A stretch of 64,000 bases of DNA from Candidatus Thalassarchaeum sp. (GCA_022449345.1 JAKURL010000007.1:18181-82180), one strand, 5' to 3'. Shown: positions 29,682-39,445, counted from the first letter of the stretch. Numbers and translations: made by a program. The notes: generated by a model from the sequence alone, not told the origin.

Positions 29682-29753
29682 CCTTCAATCTTGAACATTA
29701 TTGCGAGCCTTTTGCGGGGAAGAATCCATTTGCCTAATCGATAACCCACACTC

Positions 29754-31166
29754 ATGACAGTAGACCTAGATAGCATGGCAGAGAATGCCGAGAGAATTTG
29801 GGAGGAGTCAATTCTCCCCAGTCTTGGCGAATTTATCGAGATTCATGCCCTATCGCCAATGTTTGAACCAAATTGGGACGAATTGGGAGAATTGCAGGCT
29901 ACTATCGATTTATTCTGTTCATGGTTGGATGAACAAGGCATTGAGGGCATGAATTACGAAGTCCACCGAATTGGAGAGCATTCCCCAGTTCTATTGGTAA
30001 CAATCGAAGGAACTGGAAGCGGTGAGGTTCTGTTCTATTCTCATCTAGACAAGCAACCTAGCCGACCTCACCTCTGGTCCGAAGGGCTACACCCTCTGAA
30101 GGGTGTACGCCGAGATCCATTCCTATTCGGTCGAGGCTCGGTTGACGACGGCTACGGCGGATATCTTTGTGTCGCGGCGATTAAGCTTCTACAAGAGGCT
30201 GGAATCGCTCATCCGAAGGCTACCTTCCTAATCGAGACCTGTGAGGAATCGGGTTCATTCGACCTCCCTCCTTACCTCGATGCACTAACAGACGATTTGG
30301 GTAATCCCGATCTAATCGTCGTTCTCGACAGTGGTGGTCCAAGTTATGACCACATCTGGGTAACCGAGGCACTGCGTGGCCTTGTTGCTGGAAACCTGAG
30401 TGTTAGAGTATCACACGAAGGAGTTCATTCTGGAATGTCAGGAGGCGCCATTCCCTCTTCATTTAGGATTCAGCGAATGCTCCTGGATAGAGTTGAGAAT
30501 TCGCAGACCGGAGAGGTCCTCATCCCAGAAATGCACGTAGAAATTTCTGACAAAATCAAGCAGGAGGCAGCTACTCTTGGAGGTATACTTGGCGACGAAC
30601 TTTGGAAGTCTCTACCGGTCGTTGATACTCTTGAAGCACAGTCAAAAGAGCCGAGTGAGATGCTTTTGGACATCAATTGGAGACCGGCCCTTTCTGTAAT
30701 CGGAGCAGACGGTATACCTCCGGTGCAAACTGCAGGTAATGTTCTGCGAACAAATACCGACTTGAAACTCAGCTTCCGAATCCCACCCGGGGTGAAGGCT
30801 GAGGTAGTTCAAGACATTGTCAAAGAAGTACTCGAGGCAAATCCTCCTTACGGCGCGGAAGTAACCTATCGCACAACCGAACCCGCCGACGGATTCCACG
30901 CCCCTCCGTTGAATGAAGGAGTTGCGGCAGCGCTAGACTCGGCAAGCCGCCACCTAACTGGACATCCACCCATGGCAACTTGGGTCGGTGGAACAATCCC
31001 GTTCATGGCGATGATTCAGGGCAAATATCCCGATGCCTGCTTCCTATGTACCGGCTCAGCAGGTCCCGGCAACAATGCACACGGTCCTGATGAAAAGTTG
31101 CACATCCCTCATTCTAAGCGGCTGAACGTTGCACTGGCCGCCGCTGTTGCAGCCATTTGTGAGTGA
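29754..31166 (+). CDS. M20-family metallopeptidase
   Basis: A 470-residue zinc peptidase or deacylase of the M20 family (ArgE, DapE and carnosinase-like dipeptidases). Metal ligands are visible: YSHLDKQP near 97, RGSVDDGYGGY near 127, the Glu pair in TCEESGS near 163, LDSGG near 192 and a late His in HIPHSKR near 451. The dimerisation lid domain lies in between (GVHSGMSGG). The substrate is probably a dipeptide or N-acyl amino acid; the length suits a dipeptidase better than DapE. The region before it (29682-29753) has no clear promoter element. Confidence 0.85.
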   Translation: MTVDLDSMAENAERIWEESILPSLGEFIEIHALSPMFEPNWDELGELQATIDLFCSWLDEQGIEGMNYEVHRIGEHSPVLLVTIEGTGSGEVLFYSHLDKQPSRPHLWSEGLHPLKGVRRDPFLFGRGSVDDGYGGYLCVAAIKLLQEAGIAHPKATFLIETCEESGSFDLPPYLDALTDDLGNPDLIVVLDSGGPSYDHIWVTEALRGLVAGNLSVRVSHEGVHSGMSGGAIPSSFRIQRMLLDRVENSQTGEVLIPEMHVEISDKIKQEAATLGGILGDELWKSLPVVDTLEAQSKEPSEMLLDINWRPALSVIGADGIPPVQTAGNVLRTNTDLKLSFRIPPGVKAEVVQDIVKEVLEANPPYGAEVTYRTTEPADGFHAPPLNEGVAAALDSASRHLTGHPPMATWVGGTIPFMAMIQGKYPDACFLCTGSAGPGNNAHGPDEKLHIPHSKRLNVALAAAVAAICE

Positions 31167-31290
31167 GTTTGAATATGAAATATGTAGTATGTCGTAAACT
31201 CTGTTTTGACTTTCTAACTGTGGTTCGCTATGAAAATCAGTCCGCCGCAGTTAAAGCAGGGCCGAGTCTCGAAGGTGACGAGGTGCGCTG

Positions 31291-31926
31291 ATGAGCGAAG
31301 AAGACTCCCCCGTATCCCCTGATCTTCGAATCCGCCAATTGGAAGAAGATTTGGCCAAGGAGAAGGACCGACTTGAGAAGCTATACGCAGGTTACACAAC
31401 CCTCAAAGATTCATCCGATGAGAAGGATGCAACAATCGATGTTCTAGAGCGTCAGATGATTGACAAAGAGATTGAGATGGAGGGTCTTGAGGAACTTCTC
31501 TCAGACAAGGACAACCGAATTAGAGACCTCGAATTAGATGGAGCGAAGAACTCACAGCGAGTCAAGCACCTAGAACCCGAATTGCAGAAGATGGAAGAGA
31601 TGTACACTCGCGAATCGGCTCGTCTTGGAAGGGTATTCGAGGTTGCTGAAGACCTAGACGAAGCCCTAGGTGTTGCAAAGGCGCAATTGACCTCTAGGGA
31701 TGATTGGTACGCTCAACACATGAGGCTCTTTGAGGACCTCAGTCAAGCGATTCAAACCCGCTATGACATGATCGATGCTGCGATTGAGGCGATTCGCGAG
31801 CAGGAACTCAAGCAAGAAACATTCCGCGAGCGCATGGATGAGGTTCTAGAAGCAGCAGCAGATACGGCTGAAGAAATGGCCGAAGAAGCCGCTGACGAAG
31901 CCGAGGAAGAAGTCGACGACGAGTGA
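31291..31926 (+). CDS. Coiled-coil protein with acidic tail
   Basis: 211 residues that are almost entirely charged helix. Heptad-like patterns run from about 15 to 110 and again from about 140 to the end. The tail is a run of Glu, Asp and Ala. There is no signal peptide or membrane segment, so it is cytoplasmic. No family is recognised. It may be a structural or scaffold protein. A ribosome site GGTGACGAGG precedes ATG 31291. Confidence 0.7.
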   Translation: MSEEDSPVSPDLRIRQLEEDLAKEKDRLEKLYAGYTTLKDSSDEKDATIDVLERQMIDKEIEMEGLEELLSDKDNRIRDLELDGAKNSQRVKHLEPELQKMEEMYTRESARLGRVFEVAEDLDEALGVAKAQLTSRDDWYAQHMRLFEDLSQAIQTRYDMIDAAIEAIREQELKQETFRERMDEVLEAAADTAEEMAEEAADEAEEEVDDE

Positions 31927-31937
31927 GAATTTCTATC

Positions 31938-32663
31938 TCATTCTGGCTTAGAACCGTCCGCGAGTCGAATGCATTTTGCTGGCACACCACCCCAAATTTC
32001 TCCGGCTGGGATATTGGTCCATTTAGGTAGTACAGCGCGGTTAGCGACGACTGCTCCAGCTCCTATTGTGCAACCTGGCTGAACGGTAGAATTTCCTCCG
32101 ATCAAGGCGTCCTCACCAATGGTTACTGGGGCCATAACCAATTCACCTCGCTCCACTAAATGAGCATTTATGATGGCATTTCCTCCAATTACGGCACCAT
32201 CCCCCAAAACAACCGATCCAGCATCATTTAGGTGGGGTGTGTTAATCTGGCAACCAGAACCTATCTTTGCACCTGCCATACGGTAGTAAATCGTCCCGAT
32301 GAATGAAGGAACTAGAACAGGGAGGAATAGAATCGCCACTCTGTGGAAAATCATAGACCAAGCCCATTGGATTGTAATGAATGACCGTAGAGGGTAGCGG
32401 CCGGGTTCAAGACGAGGTCGAAACAATCCTCCGAGCAATCCGGAGATCATTACAAGGGTGATACCCCAGACTACACAAGCCAACCCAAGTGCGATTCCTG
32501 TTCCGAGTAACTCCATCCAATATTCCTGCTCAACGAGGTAATCCCTTGACTCAAGGAATAGCCAAACGCCCGGCACTGAGGCAATTCCCACAACTATACC
32601 AAGGAATGGAATGACGAGAAATGTGAGAAAATTCTGAACTATCTCAAACGACTTCAGGTGCAC
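31938..32663 (-). CDS. Membrane-anchored hexapeptide-repeat acyltransferase
   Basis: 241 residues. The first 120 contain about three hydrophobic segments. The rest is a left-handed beta-helix with hexapeptide turns such as AKIGSGCQI, VVLGDGAVIGGNAII, VTIGEDALIGGNSTV and CTIGAGAVV, ending in IWGGVPAKCI, the usual close of LbH acetyltransferases. It probably acylates a sugar or lipid head group at the membrane. The start is GTG 32663, divergent from the next gene. Confidence 0.75.
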   Translation of the reverse strand: MHLKSFEIVQNFLTFLVIPFLGIVVGIASVPGVWLFLESRDYLVEQEYWMELLGTGIALGLACVVWGITLVMISGLLGGLFRPRLEPGRYPLRSFITIQWAWSMIFHRVAILFLPVLVPSFIGTIYYRMAGAKIGSGCQINTPHLNDAGSVVLGDGAVIGGNAIINAHLVERGELVMAPVTIGEDALIGGNSTVQPGCTIGAGAVVANRAVLPKWTNIPAGEIWGGVPAKCIRLADGSKPE

Positions 32664-32744
32664 ACCCCGCCTTCGGTTCCGGTCTTTCAGTCATCAATTT
32701 TGGCCTGTCGGCAGAATCAAGACAGGTCTGACTGCCGAAATGAT

Positions 32745-33878
32745 ATGGCTCAGGCCTGTGGTATGTTGGGTGACGGTTCACCAGCGGTGAAAATTCACCA
32801 TCTGGTCAAGGCGCCAGAAAACACCGCAGAGTCAATCGCCCGTCGCGAATCTTGGGACGCTCAGAAGCCTGCAACCGTCTACGTCACCCCCGAGCGAATG
32901 CCTGACGGCACACCCTGTCAAGCTGTGACGGTAATCCTCCGAACTCGTGGGTGTGCTTGGTGGTGGAAATCTGGTTGTACATTTTGTGGCTACTTCAACG
33001 ACGTGCGCGATGATGTAACTGCGAACGACCTATTCGCTCAGTGGCAGGAAGCAAAAAGACAGACTAATGATTTTGAAGGTTGTTCGATGGTTAAGGTGTA
33101 TACCTCTGGTACATTCTTTGAAGATCAGGAGAATCCAGTCGAATGGCAACAACACATTCTCACCGAGACACACAAAATGGGACTCCACCTAGTAGTCGAG
33201 GCTCAAGCCCACATGTGTAAGCCAGAGAAATTGGAATTCCTCGCAAAACACCATCCGGGTTGTACAGTAGCGATTGGGCTTGAGGCATACGACGACGCAG
33301 TACTACAATTTCACGTCAATAAGGGATTCTCGACGAAGACTTGGCGAAAGGCCGTAGATGATCTTCGAAGCAACGGTCTTCGAGTCAAAACTTACCTAAT
33401 TTTCAAACCGCCATTCATGAGTGAGGGCGACGCATTGAACCACACATCGAAGTGGCTGGTCGACGTCGCTCCACTTTCCGATGAGGTCTCGATAAATCCG
33501 ATGAACATACAGAATCGTACAATCGTCGACCGGCTGTTTAGGAATAGAGAGTATCGACCTCCTTGGCTTTGGTCGCTCGTCGAGATGGTTCAACGCACCC
33601 ACGACGAAACAGCTGAGCACGATGCTCGAATCATCGTCCATCCTACCGCTGGAGGAAAGATTCGCGGCGCCCACAATTGCGGTTTCTGCGACAAACACGT
33701 GGTCGCCGCCATAGAGCGATACTCAGTTTCTCGAAACCTAGCTGAGTTCAAAGGATTAGAATGCGAATGTAAGGCGGTTTGGAGCTCGGAAGTATCCTCT
33801 GACTCGTCTCTCCCAACGCCTCTTGGCACCGGCCGAGATCGTCGAGGCAACCGCGTTGATTTGATGCGCGCTCCTTGA
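32745..33878 (+). CDS. raSEA: Archaeosine synthase radical-SAM subunit RaSEA
   Basis: RaSEA works with ArcS to turn lysine-modified preQ0 at position 15 of archaeal tRNA into archaeosine. This assignment comes from the distinctive TIGR01210/COG1244 start: VILRTRGCAWWWKSGCTFCGY, with the radical-SAM cluster Cys within a GCxxxxxxGCTxCGY pattern. Later hallmarks are AIGLEAYDDAVL, KTYLIFKPP and the C-terminal Cys group NCGFCDKHV with ECECKAVW. The start is set at ATG 32745; an earlier in-frame start would overlap the divergent gene. ArcS and TGT are not in the window. Confidence 0.82.
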   Translation: MAQACGMLGDGSPAVKIHHLVKAPENTAESIARRESWDAQKPATVYVTPERMPDGTPCQAVTVILRTRGCAWWWKSGCTFCGYFNDVRDDVTANDLFAQWQEAKRQTNDFEGCSMVKVYTSGTFFEDQENPVEWQQHILTETHKMGLHLVVEAQAHMCKPEKLEFLAKHHPGCTVAIGLEAYDDAVLQFHVNKGFSTKTWRKAVDDLRSNGLRVKTYLIFKPPFMSEGDALNHTSKWLVDVAPLSDEVSINPMNIQNRTIVDRLFRNREYRPPWLWSLVEMVQRTHDETAEHDARIIVHPTAGGKIRGAHNCGFCDKHVVAAIERYSVSRNLAEFKGLECECKAVWSSEVSSDSSLPTPLGTGRDRRGNRVDLMRAP

Positions 33879-33881
33879 TGT

Positions 33882-33898
33882 GAGGGACTACGTCCCTC
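33882..33898. terminator. Perfect 7-bp hairpin just after RaSEA
   Basis: GAGGGAC (33882-33888) pairs with GTCCCTC (33892-33898) around TAC, starting three bases after the RaSEA stop. No T run follows. The TAC loop is shared with the hairpin at 52183-52205. Confidence 0.45.
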
Positions 33899-33968
33899 GC
33901 CTAACGCTTAAGGGCGAATCTTCTGTGGTCCACCTATCCACGAAGTGTTGTGGACAAGTGGTGTCTCA

Positions 33969-34226
33969 ATGACGAATGATGACGGATTCCTACAAGGCGA
34001 GAACGAACCTGGTGCTTCGAAGGTAGTGTTAGTTGGGGCATTAGTCTCCGCGCTAATCTTCATGGTTGTCTACAGCATCCTCTATCCTGGACAGGATTAT
34101 CCGGTTTTATCTGATTTCGAGACCTTCGGTTCTTTGACCGGCGGAATTTGGTTCTTCATCCTTGGAGCGGTCTTGGGAATGTTCTCAATTATCGCCACGA
34201 TGATTACGGAGGCAACTCGCGAGTGA
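33969..34226 (+). CDS. Small two-helix membrane protein
   Basis: 86 residues with a polar N terminus and two membrane helices (VVLVGALVSALIFMVVYSIL and a segment from about 62 to 80). ATG 33969 is preferred over a TTG at 33945. It is followed eleven bases later by a large membrane protein and is probably its small subunit or assembly partner. No family is recognised. Confidence 0.7.
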   Translation: MTNDDGFLQGENEPGASKVVLVGALVSALIFMVVYSILYPGQDYPVLSDFETFGSLTGGIWFFILGAVLGMFSIIATMITEATRE

Positions 34227-34236
34227 GGTGGTTGTG

Positions 34237-35901
34237 ATGTCTGAGATTTTCACTACTCTAGCCGTCTTTTGGCTCTGTGCTTTCGTATTCTATGTTCTAG
34301 TCCACAGGGGGCTCTGGATCTTCTCAGACGTAGCACGAACCATGGGGATGTTCATGCTTGAGAAGGCCCTTGGTCCGGGTATAGATTTGGTCGAGGGCCG
34401 TACAGGTTCTGCGGCACGAGCATGGATAATGCAGTCAGCCCTGTGGTTGATGATTGGTGGGCTGTTTACCTTCGAGGGTATGTGGCTTGCACATGAGCCG
34501 ACCGCTCTGCATTCACTCAGCGCTTGGGGATACGACCCTACCGCTGATACCCTAGCCGCCACAGGTAAGGCGGCCACAGCCTTTGGTGGAATAACCATGG
34601 CACTGGTCGGCTGTGGCTTGCATATATTGCCTAATTTATTGGGCACAAGTTTGGCCAGTGAGAGAAATGGGGCATTGGTCTCTTTCCTCTATTCCGGAGG
34701 GGTATTCGTTACTTTGGTTGGCTCACATGATCCATTAATTCTAGGAGTCAAGGTTATGGTAGTAGGAACAGGAATCCACGTTCTGGCAATGACCGCCGTC
34801 GTCATAAATCAATTACTCACCGTAGCCAGCCGAGTCGGCTCGATTCCTATGCCAGCATGGCTAATTTTGTTAGGATTGATGGCTGAATCATTCAATCTAA
34901 TCGCTGGCATTTCTACCGGTGCTATCAACGATGGTGATGGCCAGTGGTTGATGTACAGATTACAGGGAAGCGGATTCTTCTTCCTTTCATTGGCCGGTGT
35001 TGTACTATACGCATCTAGTGTGGCCTCTGGCAATGCCCTTTGGTCTCGTACTCTAGTCGGAGCAACACTGCTCGGAGGTTTGTTCACATTGAATCCATTT
35101 GGAGCGAATCATGGAACTCTAGTTGCAGATTTGTTTGGTATCGATGCAGGCGAAATGGGTATGTCATCCAATGACACGGTCATTGTTACCTTCCTAATGG
35201 CCCTCGCATCTGTACCGGTCATTGCCTTGTCTGCGAACACCATGCTGACCATGAGAGGTGGCAATTCTTCAGGAGCTAATCCTAGTGGTGCTGGTTTGGT
35301 TGAGATTAACTTTGGAGTAATGGCAATGATTCCAGTCTTCATCGGTTCTCTATTCGTTCAAACCGATGCAGTATCCGGAACCGATGCGATTTCAGGTCTT
35401 TCTTGGACGATTGAAGAGATGAGTCGCTGGGCGGTAATGGTGCCACTATCTTTGGGTTCAGTATTGGCTCTCTACCCTTCGATTACCGGACGACAATTGG
35501 CATCAGCTAGCCGCGCTCGAACTGCCTTTTGGCTAATGTCAGGAGCGGTTTTACTCGGATTGATGCTCAACTTAACTTCCAGCGCTATCGACATGGCTCT
35601 ATTAGACGCTGGTGTCGAAGATCCATCGAGCCTATCCCACGAACTTGCTGTAGCGGGCTCGGTAATCTTCTACTTCGCCGTAGTTGCCATGATTCTCCAC
35701 TGTCTCAACATGGTTAGCGGTCTGTTCCGCGGAGATATTATCGGAGAGGGTACTGAAGTTGCTTCGAGTATTGAGGCCGACACCTACAATCTGGCTTCGG
35801 CCACCACAGTCTCACGCATTCTTACCTCTGGTGCAGGTATGGATACAGTGGTAGTGCCAGTAGGCGAATCAGACGAGAAAGGCTCAGCAACTGATTTGTA
35901 A
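34237..35901 (+). CDS. Polytopic membrane protein, possibly heme-copper oxidase subunit I-like
   Basis: About 554 residues with twelve or more membrane segments. The layout and some stretches recall heme-copper oxidase subunit I or NorB-like proteins: a helix with GGITMALVGCGLHILPNLLG, a helix with VGTGIHVLAM, and late in the chain ALYPSITGRQL followed by ARTAFWLMSGAVLLGL, similar to the YP-x-ITGR / FW region of the oxidases. His residues occur in several helices, but the classical six-His set and the HPEVY motif are not seen. Start ATG 34237 follows GAGGTG. Function is uncertain. Confidence 0.5.
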   Translation: MSEIFTTLAVFWLCAFVFYVLVHRGLWIFSDVARTMGMFMLEKALGPGIDLVEGRTGSAARAWIMQSALWLMIGGLFTFEGMWLAHEPTALHSLSAWGYDPTADTLAATGKAATAFGGITMALVGCGLHILPNLLGTSLASERNGALVSFLYSGGVFVTLVGSHDPLILGVKVMVVGTGIHVLAMTAVVINQLLTVASRVGSIPMPAWLILLGLMAESFNLIAGISTGAINDGDGQWLMYRLQGSGFFFLSLAGVVLYASSVASGNALWSRTLVGATLLGGLFTLNPFGANHGTLVADLFGIDAGEMGMSSNDTVIVTFLMALASVPVIALSANTMLTMRGGNSSGANPSGAGLVEINFGVMAMIPVFIGSLFVQTDAVSGTDAISGLSWTIEEMSRWAVMVPLSLGSVLALYPSITGRQLASASRARTAFWLMSGAVLLGLMLNLTSSAIDMALLDAGVEDPSSLSHELAVAGSVIFYFAVVAMILHCLNMVSGLFRGDIIGEGTEVASSIEADTYNLASATTVSRILTSGAGMDTVVVPVGESDEKGSATDL

Positions 35902-35969
35902 GATAATCAGGGCAAAGCCGCCACCGTCAAGTTGAGGGCTAACCACCCTAGTTGAGTGAAGGGGATGAC

Positions 35970-37256
35970 ATGAGGATAGGGCTGGTCGGCAAGCCGAATG
36001 TCGGTAAATCAACGACATTCTCGGCCCTAACTCAAACACCCGTAGATATAGCAAATTATCCGTTTACAACTATTGAGCCAAATGTAGGTGTAGCATGGAT
36101 CCCTCTTCGGCAACCGTGTGCCTGCTCGGCACTAAGGGCAAAGCGTGAAGCGGCTGGAAGGCTTGAACCAACTACTGATGATGATCCTCGAAAGGGTAGC
36201 ATTTGTTCTCCAAATACTGGATCTTGTGTCGAACACAACCGATTGATTCCTGTAACCATGGTGGATGTTGCGGGATTGGTTCCAGGCGCTCACGAGGGAC
36301 GCGGTCGAGGTAACCAATTCCTTTCCGACCTCGCACGATGTGATGCTCTAATCCAAGTCGTAGACGTATCAGGTTCAACCGACCTTGAGGGTAATCCGGT
36401 TGGAGAAGGGGGTTCCAATCCCGTCGAGGAGCATGAGTTCCTTCTCGGAGAGTTGGATGCTTGGATTCGTGGAATAATCGAATCAAGTTGGCAACGAGGA
36501 GCCCGTCGTGTTCAATCAGAGGGTGACAAGGCCCTTCTTACGTATGTCTTGGACCAATTGAGTGGTATCGGCGCAGACGAAACCCACGTCTCCGTTGGCC
36601 TTGCTGCAGTTTCCTCTGAACATCCAGATGCTGGAGTTCCTTGGTCCTGGGGTATCGAGGAGTTGTCGACTCTTGCGAAGACGGTCAGAGCAGCTCTGTT
36701 CCCCATTTGCGTTGCTGCGAATAAGGCCGATCGAGCAGAGGATGGATCTTGGAAGCAACTCGCAGATTTAGTCACTTCATCTGGAGGAATACTAGTACCT
36801 ACCAGTGCAGAGGCCGAACTTGCCCTCAGTAGAGCAAGTGCAGCAGGATTGATTCAACATAGGCCCGGCAGAGAGGGATTCACCATCACAGAAGATGGCG
36901 AGTCTAAGTTGTCAGAAGCCCAGAGAACGGCTCTTTCCTCAATTGACAAATCACTCTCAAGGTGGTCAGGAGGAGGTCTTGTTGGTTTGGTCGGAGACAT
37001 CGTTTTCGATAGACTCGACAGAAGGGTTGCCTATCCAGTACAGGATGAAACTCATTGGGTTGATGGCGAGGGCAATGTCCTACCTGATGCTATTCTCATC
37101 CCCGAAGAGACCACTGCGAAGGGCTTGGCCTACGCAGTCCACACAGACCTCGGGGACGGATTCATCCGAGCTACAGATGCACGTAGTGGACGTGTAATTG
37201 GGGCTGATCACGAAGTCCAGAACGGCGACGTGATTCGAATTCACGCCAAGTCGTGA
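35970..37256 (+). CDS. YchF/OLA1-type GTPase, archaeal subgroup
   Basis: An Obg-superfamily P-loop NTPase of about 428 residues. Motifs: G1 GKPNVGKST, G3 DVAGLVPGAHEGRGRGN, and NKAD for base recognition, which points to GTP (the NxxE of true YchF ATPases is replaced). A TGS domain closes the chain (AYAVHTDLGDGFIRA, GDVIRIHAKS). A short Cys-containing insert lies at about 48-86 (CACSAL, CSPNTGSC). Such proteins bind ribosomes or tRNA-related complexes. ATG 35970 is preferred, with AGGGGATGA just upstream. Confidence 0.85.
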   Translation: MRIGLVGKPNVGKSTTFSALTQTPVDIANYPFTTIEPNVGVAWIPLRQPCACSALRAKREAAGRLEPTTDDDPRKGSICSPNTGSCVEHNRLIPVTMVDVAGLVPGAHEGRGRGNQFLSDLARCDALIQVVDVSGSTDLEGNPVGEGGSNPVEEHEFLLGELDAWIRGIIESSWQRGARRVQSEGDKALLTYVLDQLSGIGADETHVSVGLAAVSSEHPDAGVPWSWGIEELSTLAKTVRAALFPICVAANKADRAEDGSWKQLADLVTSSGGILVPTSAEAELALSRASAAGLIQHRPGREGFTITEDGESKLSEAQRTALSSIDKSLSRWSGGGLVGLVGDIVFDRLDRRVAYPVQDETHWVDGEGNVLPDAILIPEETTAKGLAYAVHTDLGDGFIRATDARSGRVIGADHEVQNGDVIRIHAKS

Positions 37257-37392
37257 GTCATTCGTGCAGTCTGGACGAGAGAAGGGTGAGCTGTCTCTCA
37301 GCGTCCGCCCGTTGAAGCGGCTAGCATCCGCATGACTCGATAGCCACCGCTAGACGGTGCTTGCAGGGTGTGTTCTAACTTGCTTTTGGGCT

Positions 37393-37707
37393 TCAGCCGA
37401 AAAGAGATCCGAGGCCTTCGAAGCCAGCGGCATCGTCCTCTTCCTCTTCCTCAGCTGGGGCTTCCTCAGCAGCAGGAGCATCCTTACCACCGCCGCCACC
37501 AGCAGTAGCTGGAGCAGCAGCAACAGGCGCTGCGACGGCAGTAGCCATCGCCTCCCCGATGTCAACATCGCCGAGGGATGTGACTAGCGCCTTTACTCGG
37601 GCACCGTCGACCTCAACACCAGCAGCGCTCAATACTGAGCTAACGCCGTCTTCATCGATATCCTTCTCTGCGGAGTGCAGAAGCATTGCAGCATATACAT
37701 ATTCCAT
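37393..37707 (-). CDS. rpl12: Ribosomal stalk protein L12 (P1 family)
   Basis: 104 residues: helical dimerisation domain ([17 protein letters not shown]), an Ala/Gly hinge and an acidic tail ending EGLGSLFG, which recruits elongation factors. ATG 37707 follows AGGTGAG; an upstream in-frame GTG at 37716 lies inside the ribosome site. It is the last gene of the stalk operon. Confidence 0.96.
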   Translation of the reverse strand: MEYVYAAMLLHSAEKDIDEDGVSSVLSAAGVEVDGARVKALVTSLGDVDIGEAMATAVAAPVAAAPATAGGGGGKDAPAAEEAPAEEEEEDDAAGFEGLGSLFG

Positions 37708-37725
37708 TTTTCTCACCTATTTTTT

Positions 37726-38751
37726 TCAGCCGAAGAGATCACCGAGTCCATCGAACCCAGCGTCTTCTTCTTCCTCCTCTTCCTCATCAGCCGAGGTTTC
37801 CTCGGCGGATTCTGCTGCATCGGAGGTTGCAGTAGGAGCGCTTGTAGTAGCGCTAGCAGCAGCACCGAGTGCTGCTGCCAACTCGTCATCAAGCGCAGAG
37901 GAATCTAGCTGGCCAGCTAAGGCCAGTGCGCGCGCGTTAGCACGCGATACGAATAGTGGAATTGTTACATCGTTGGCGATACCCGCTTCCACAGCCACAG
38001 ATGTAGCCTCACCACTCGCCTTAGCAAGTAGGGTTGACATAGTCTGTGAAGAGAACCAGCGAATATTGCAGGCAAGATTGAACGCGCCTGAAGTCGCGGT
38101 AATGATATCTGAGCGGAATCCATCTGTGTCTAGGTCTAGGGAGTCGGATTCGAATAGGAAACCGTCCTCAATCGCTCCAGTTAGGATAATTCCAATCTCG
38201 ATTGGATTGATGTTCAGTTTTGCAAGCATGATTCCGAGGTCAGCAGAAATCTGCTCACCCTTGTTGACGACAGTGGTGGTCTTCTGAATCGCAACCTTGC
38301 CCTTGTCGATTTTTGCAGGGATTCCAACAGCGTTGAACTCACCAACGATTGGACCAGGGCCGAACTCAGTTGGCCCCTTCTCGATGATGATGTCTATTGG
38401 GGCTACTTCGCCTTCCTTTGCAGCACGGCCCTGTTTTGTCTTCTCTAATTCAGAGTATAGTTGGAAGGCGTTCATGGAACTTGTGTGAACAATCGCTGGC
38501 TGTACGGCTCCTTCGAGAAGTGCTTCTAGTTCGTCTATCGGTCGGCCAGATTGCTCCCAAGCAAGGCGCATCAAGGTCTTCTTTGCCATTGTAATTGACA
38601 TATTGCTACGCAAATCATGGCGCATGCTGAGCATATTCTTTGCAGGAACTCCACCAATGTCCACAATCCCAAGAACTCCATCGGAGGTTAGGATTGCAAC
38701 GAGTTCGCCAACACGGTCACGCTTCCATGAAGCTACCTTTGGCTCAATCAT
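37726..38751 (-). CDS. rplP0: Ribosomal protein P0 / L10
   Basis: 341 residues: the base of the ribosomal stalk that binds 23S rRNA and carries L12 dimers. The N-terminal domain begins EPKVASWKRDRVGELV, and the middle includes the archaeal insertion. The end, DGLGDLFG after a Glu run, nearly matches the L12 tail. ATG overlaps the L1 stop by four bases (ATGA), so translation is coupled. Confidence 0.96.
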   Translation of the reverse strand: MIEPKVASWKRDRVGELVAILTSDGVLGIVDIGGVPAKNMLSMRHDLRSNMSITMAKKTLMRLAWEQSGRPIDELEALLEGAVQPAIVHTSSMNAFQLYSELEKTKQGRAAKEGEVAPIDIIIEKGPTEFGPGPIVGEFNAVGIPAKIDKGKVAIQKTTTVVNKGEQISADLGIMLAKLNINPIEIGIILTGAIEDGFLFESDSLDLDTDGFRSDIITATSGAFNLACNIRWFSSQTMSTLLAKASGEATSVAVEAGIANDVTIPLFVSRANARALALAGQLDSSALDDELAAALGAAASATTSAPTATSDAAESAEETSADEEEEEEEDAGFDGLGDLFG

Positions 38752-39392
38752 TCAATCACCTCGACCTTAATCGAAGGACCCATTGAGGTCTTGATGTAGC
38801 AAGATCGGATATTTCCAGTTCCACGCTCTAGCTTGCCTGTAACTCGAGTCCAGATTGCCATTGCGTTGTTGGTTAGGTCGTCGAGACTTTGCTCTCGAGA
38901 ACCTACTGGGCTGTGGAAAGTCATCTTGTCTCGTGAGCGTACAATCGCTGTGTCCTTCAGACCGGCTGCAACCATTGCAGGGTCAAGGGTAGGTGGCACT
39001 GGACGTGGCATCTTACCACGAGGACCGAGAACAACACCGAGGAATCGACCAACGGTTCCCATGTGAGGAATCTCTGCGAGGAAGAAATCGACGCTATTTG
39101 CCAACTTACGAGCCTGTTGGCGGTTGCCACCTAGGTCCTCGATTGTTGCTGGGTCGATGATATTGATTCCAGCTGCTCTAGCTTTGGTTGCCATTTCGCC
39201 ACCGGCGAACATGGCTATCTTGACCGGTTTTCCGCGACCAGCAGGAAGACGAATCTCCTCTTGGATACGGTTTGCAGGATTCTTCAGGTCAATGTCCTTC
39301 AAGTTAAATGAAAACTCGACGGTCTCGATGAACTTACGCTCGGGAGCGCTGTTCAGAGCTTCTTCAATCGCTGTTTGGATATTTTCTCTCAT
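38748..39392 (-). CDS. rpl1: Ribosomal protein L1
   Basis: About 214 residues binding the L1 stalk of 23S rRNA. Hallmarks are GRGKPVKIAMFAGGE, VVLGPRGKMPRPVPP and the final ESCYIKTSMGP-type strand, here IRSCYIKTSMGPSIKVEV. ATG 39392 follows GAGGTGAG. In other euryarchaea L1 represses its own operon by binding its mRNA; I could not identify such a site here. Confidence 0.95.
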   Translation of the reverse strand: MRENIQTAIEEALNSAPERKFIETVEFSFNLKDIDLKNPANRIQEEIRLPAGRGKPVKIAMFAGGEMATKARAAGINIIDPATIEDLGGNRQQARKLANSVDFFLAEIPHMGTVGRFLGVVLGPRGKMPRPVPPTLDPAMVAAGLKDTAIVRSRDKMTFHSPVGSREQSLDDLTNNAMAIWTRVTGKLERGTGNIRSCYIKTSMGPSIKVEVIE

Positions 39393-39445
39393 ATTTCTCA
39401 CCTCTGCGGTCAGCGAGGTTCCCCTCTCCCGCAATTCGTGTTTTA

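Noticed and set aside
31214-31399. Minus-strand frame with CFNCGG
   Set aside because: It overlaps the start of the coiled-coil gene and has no ribosome site. The Cys pair alone is not enough.
37257-37392. Possible structured RNA between the GTPase and L12 genes
   Set aside because: A few short inverted repeats such as CACCG/CGGTG are present, but no consistent fold or known RNA pattern. I see nothing I can support there.
37559-38287. Plus-strand open frame of about 240 codons across P0 and L12
   Set aside because: It is antisense to two certain ribosomal protein genes. The Ser-rich product is a composition artefact.
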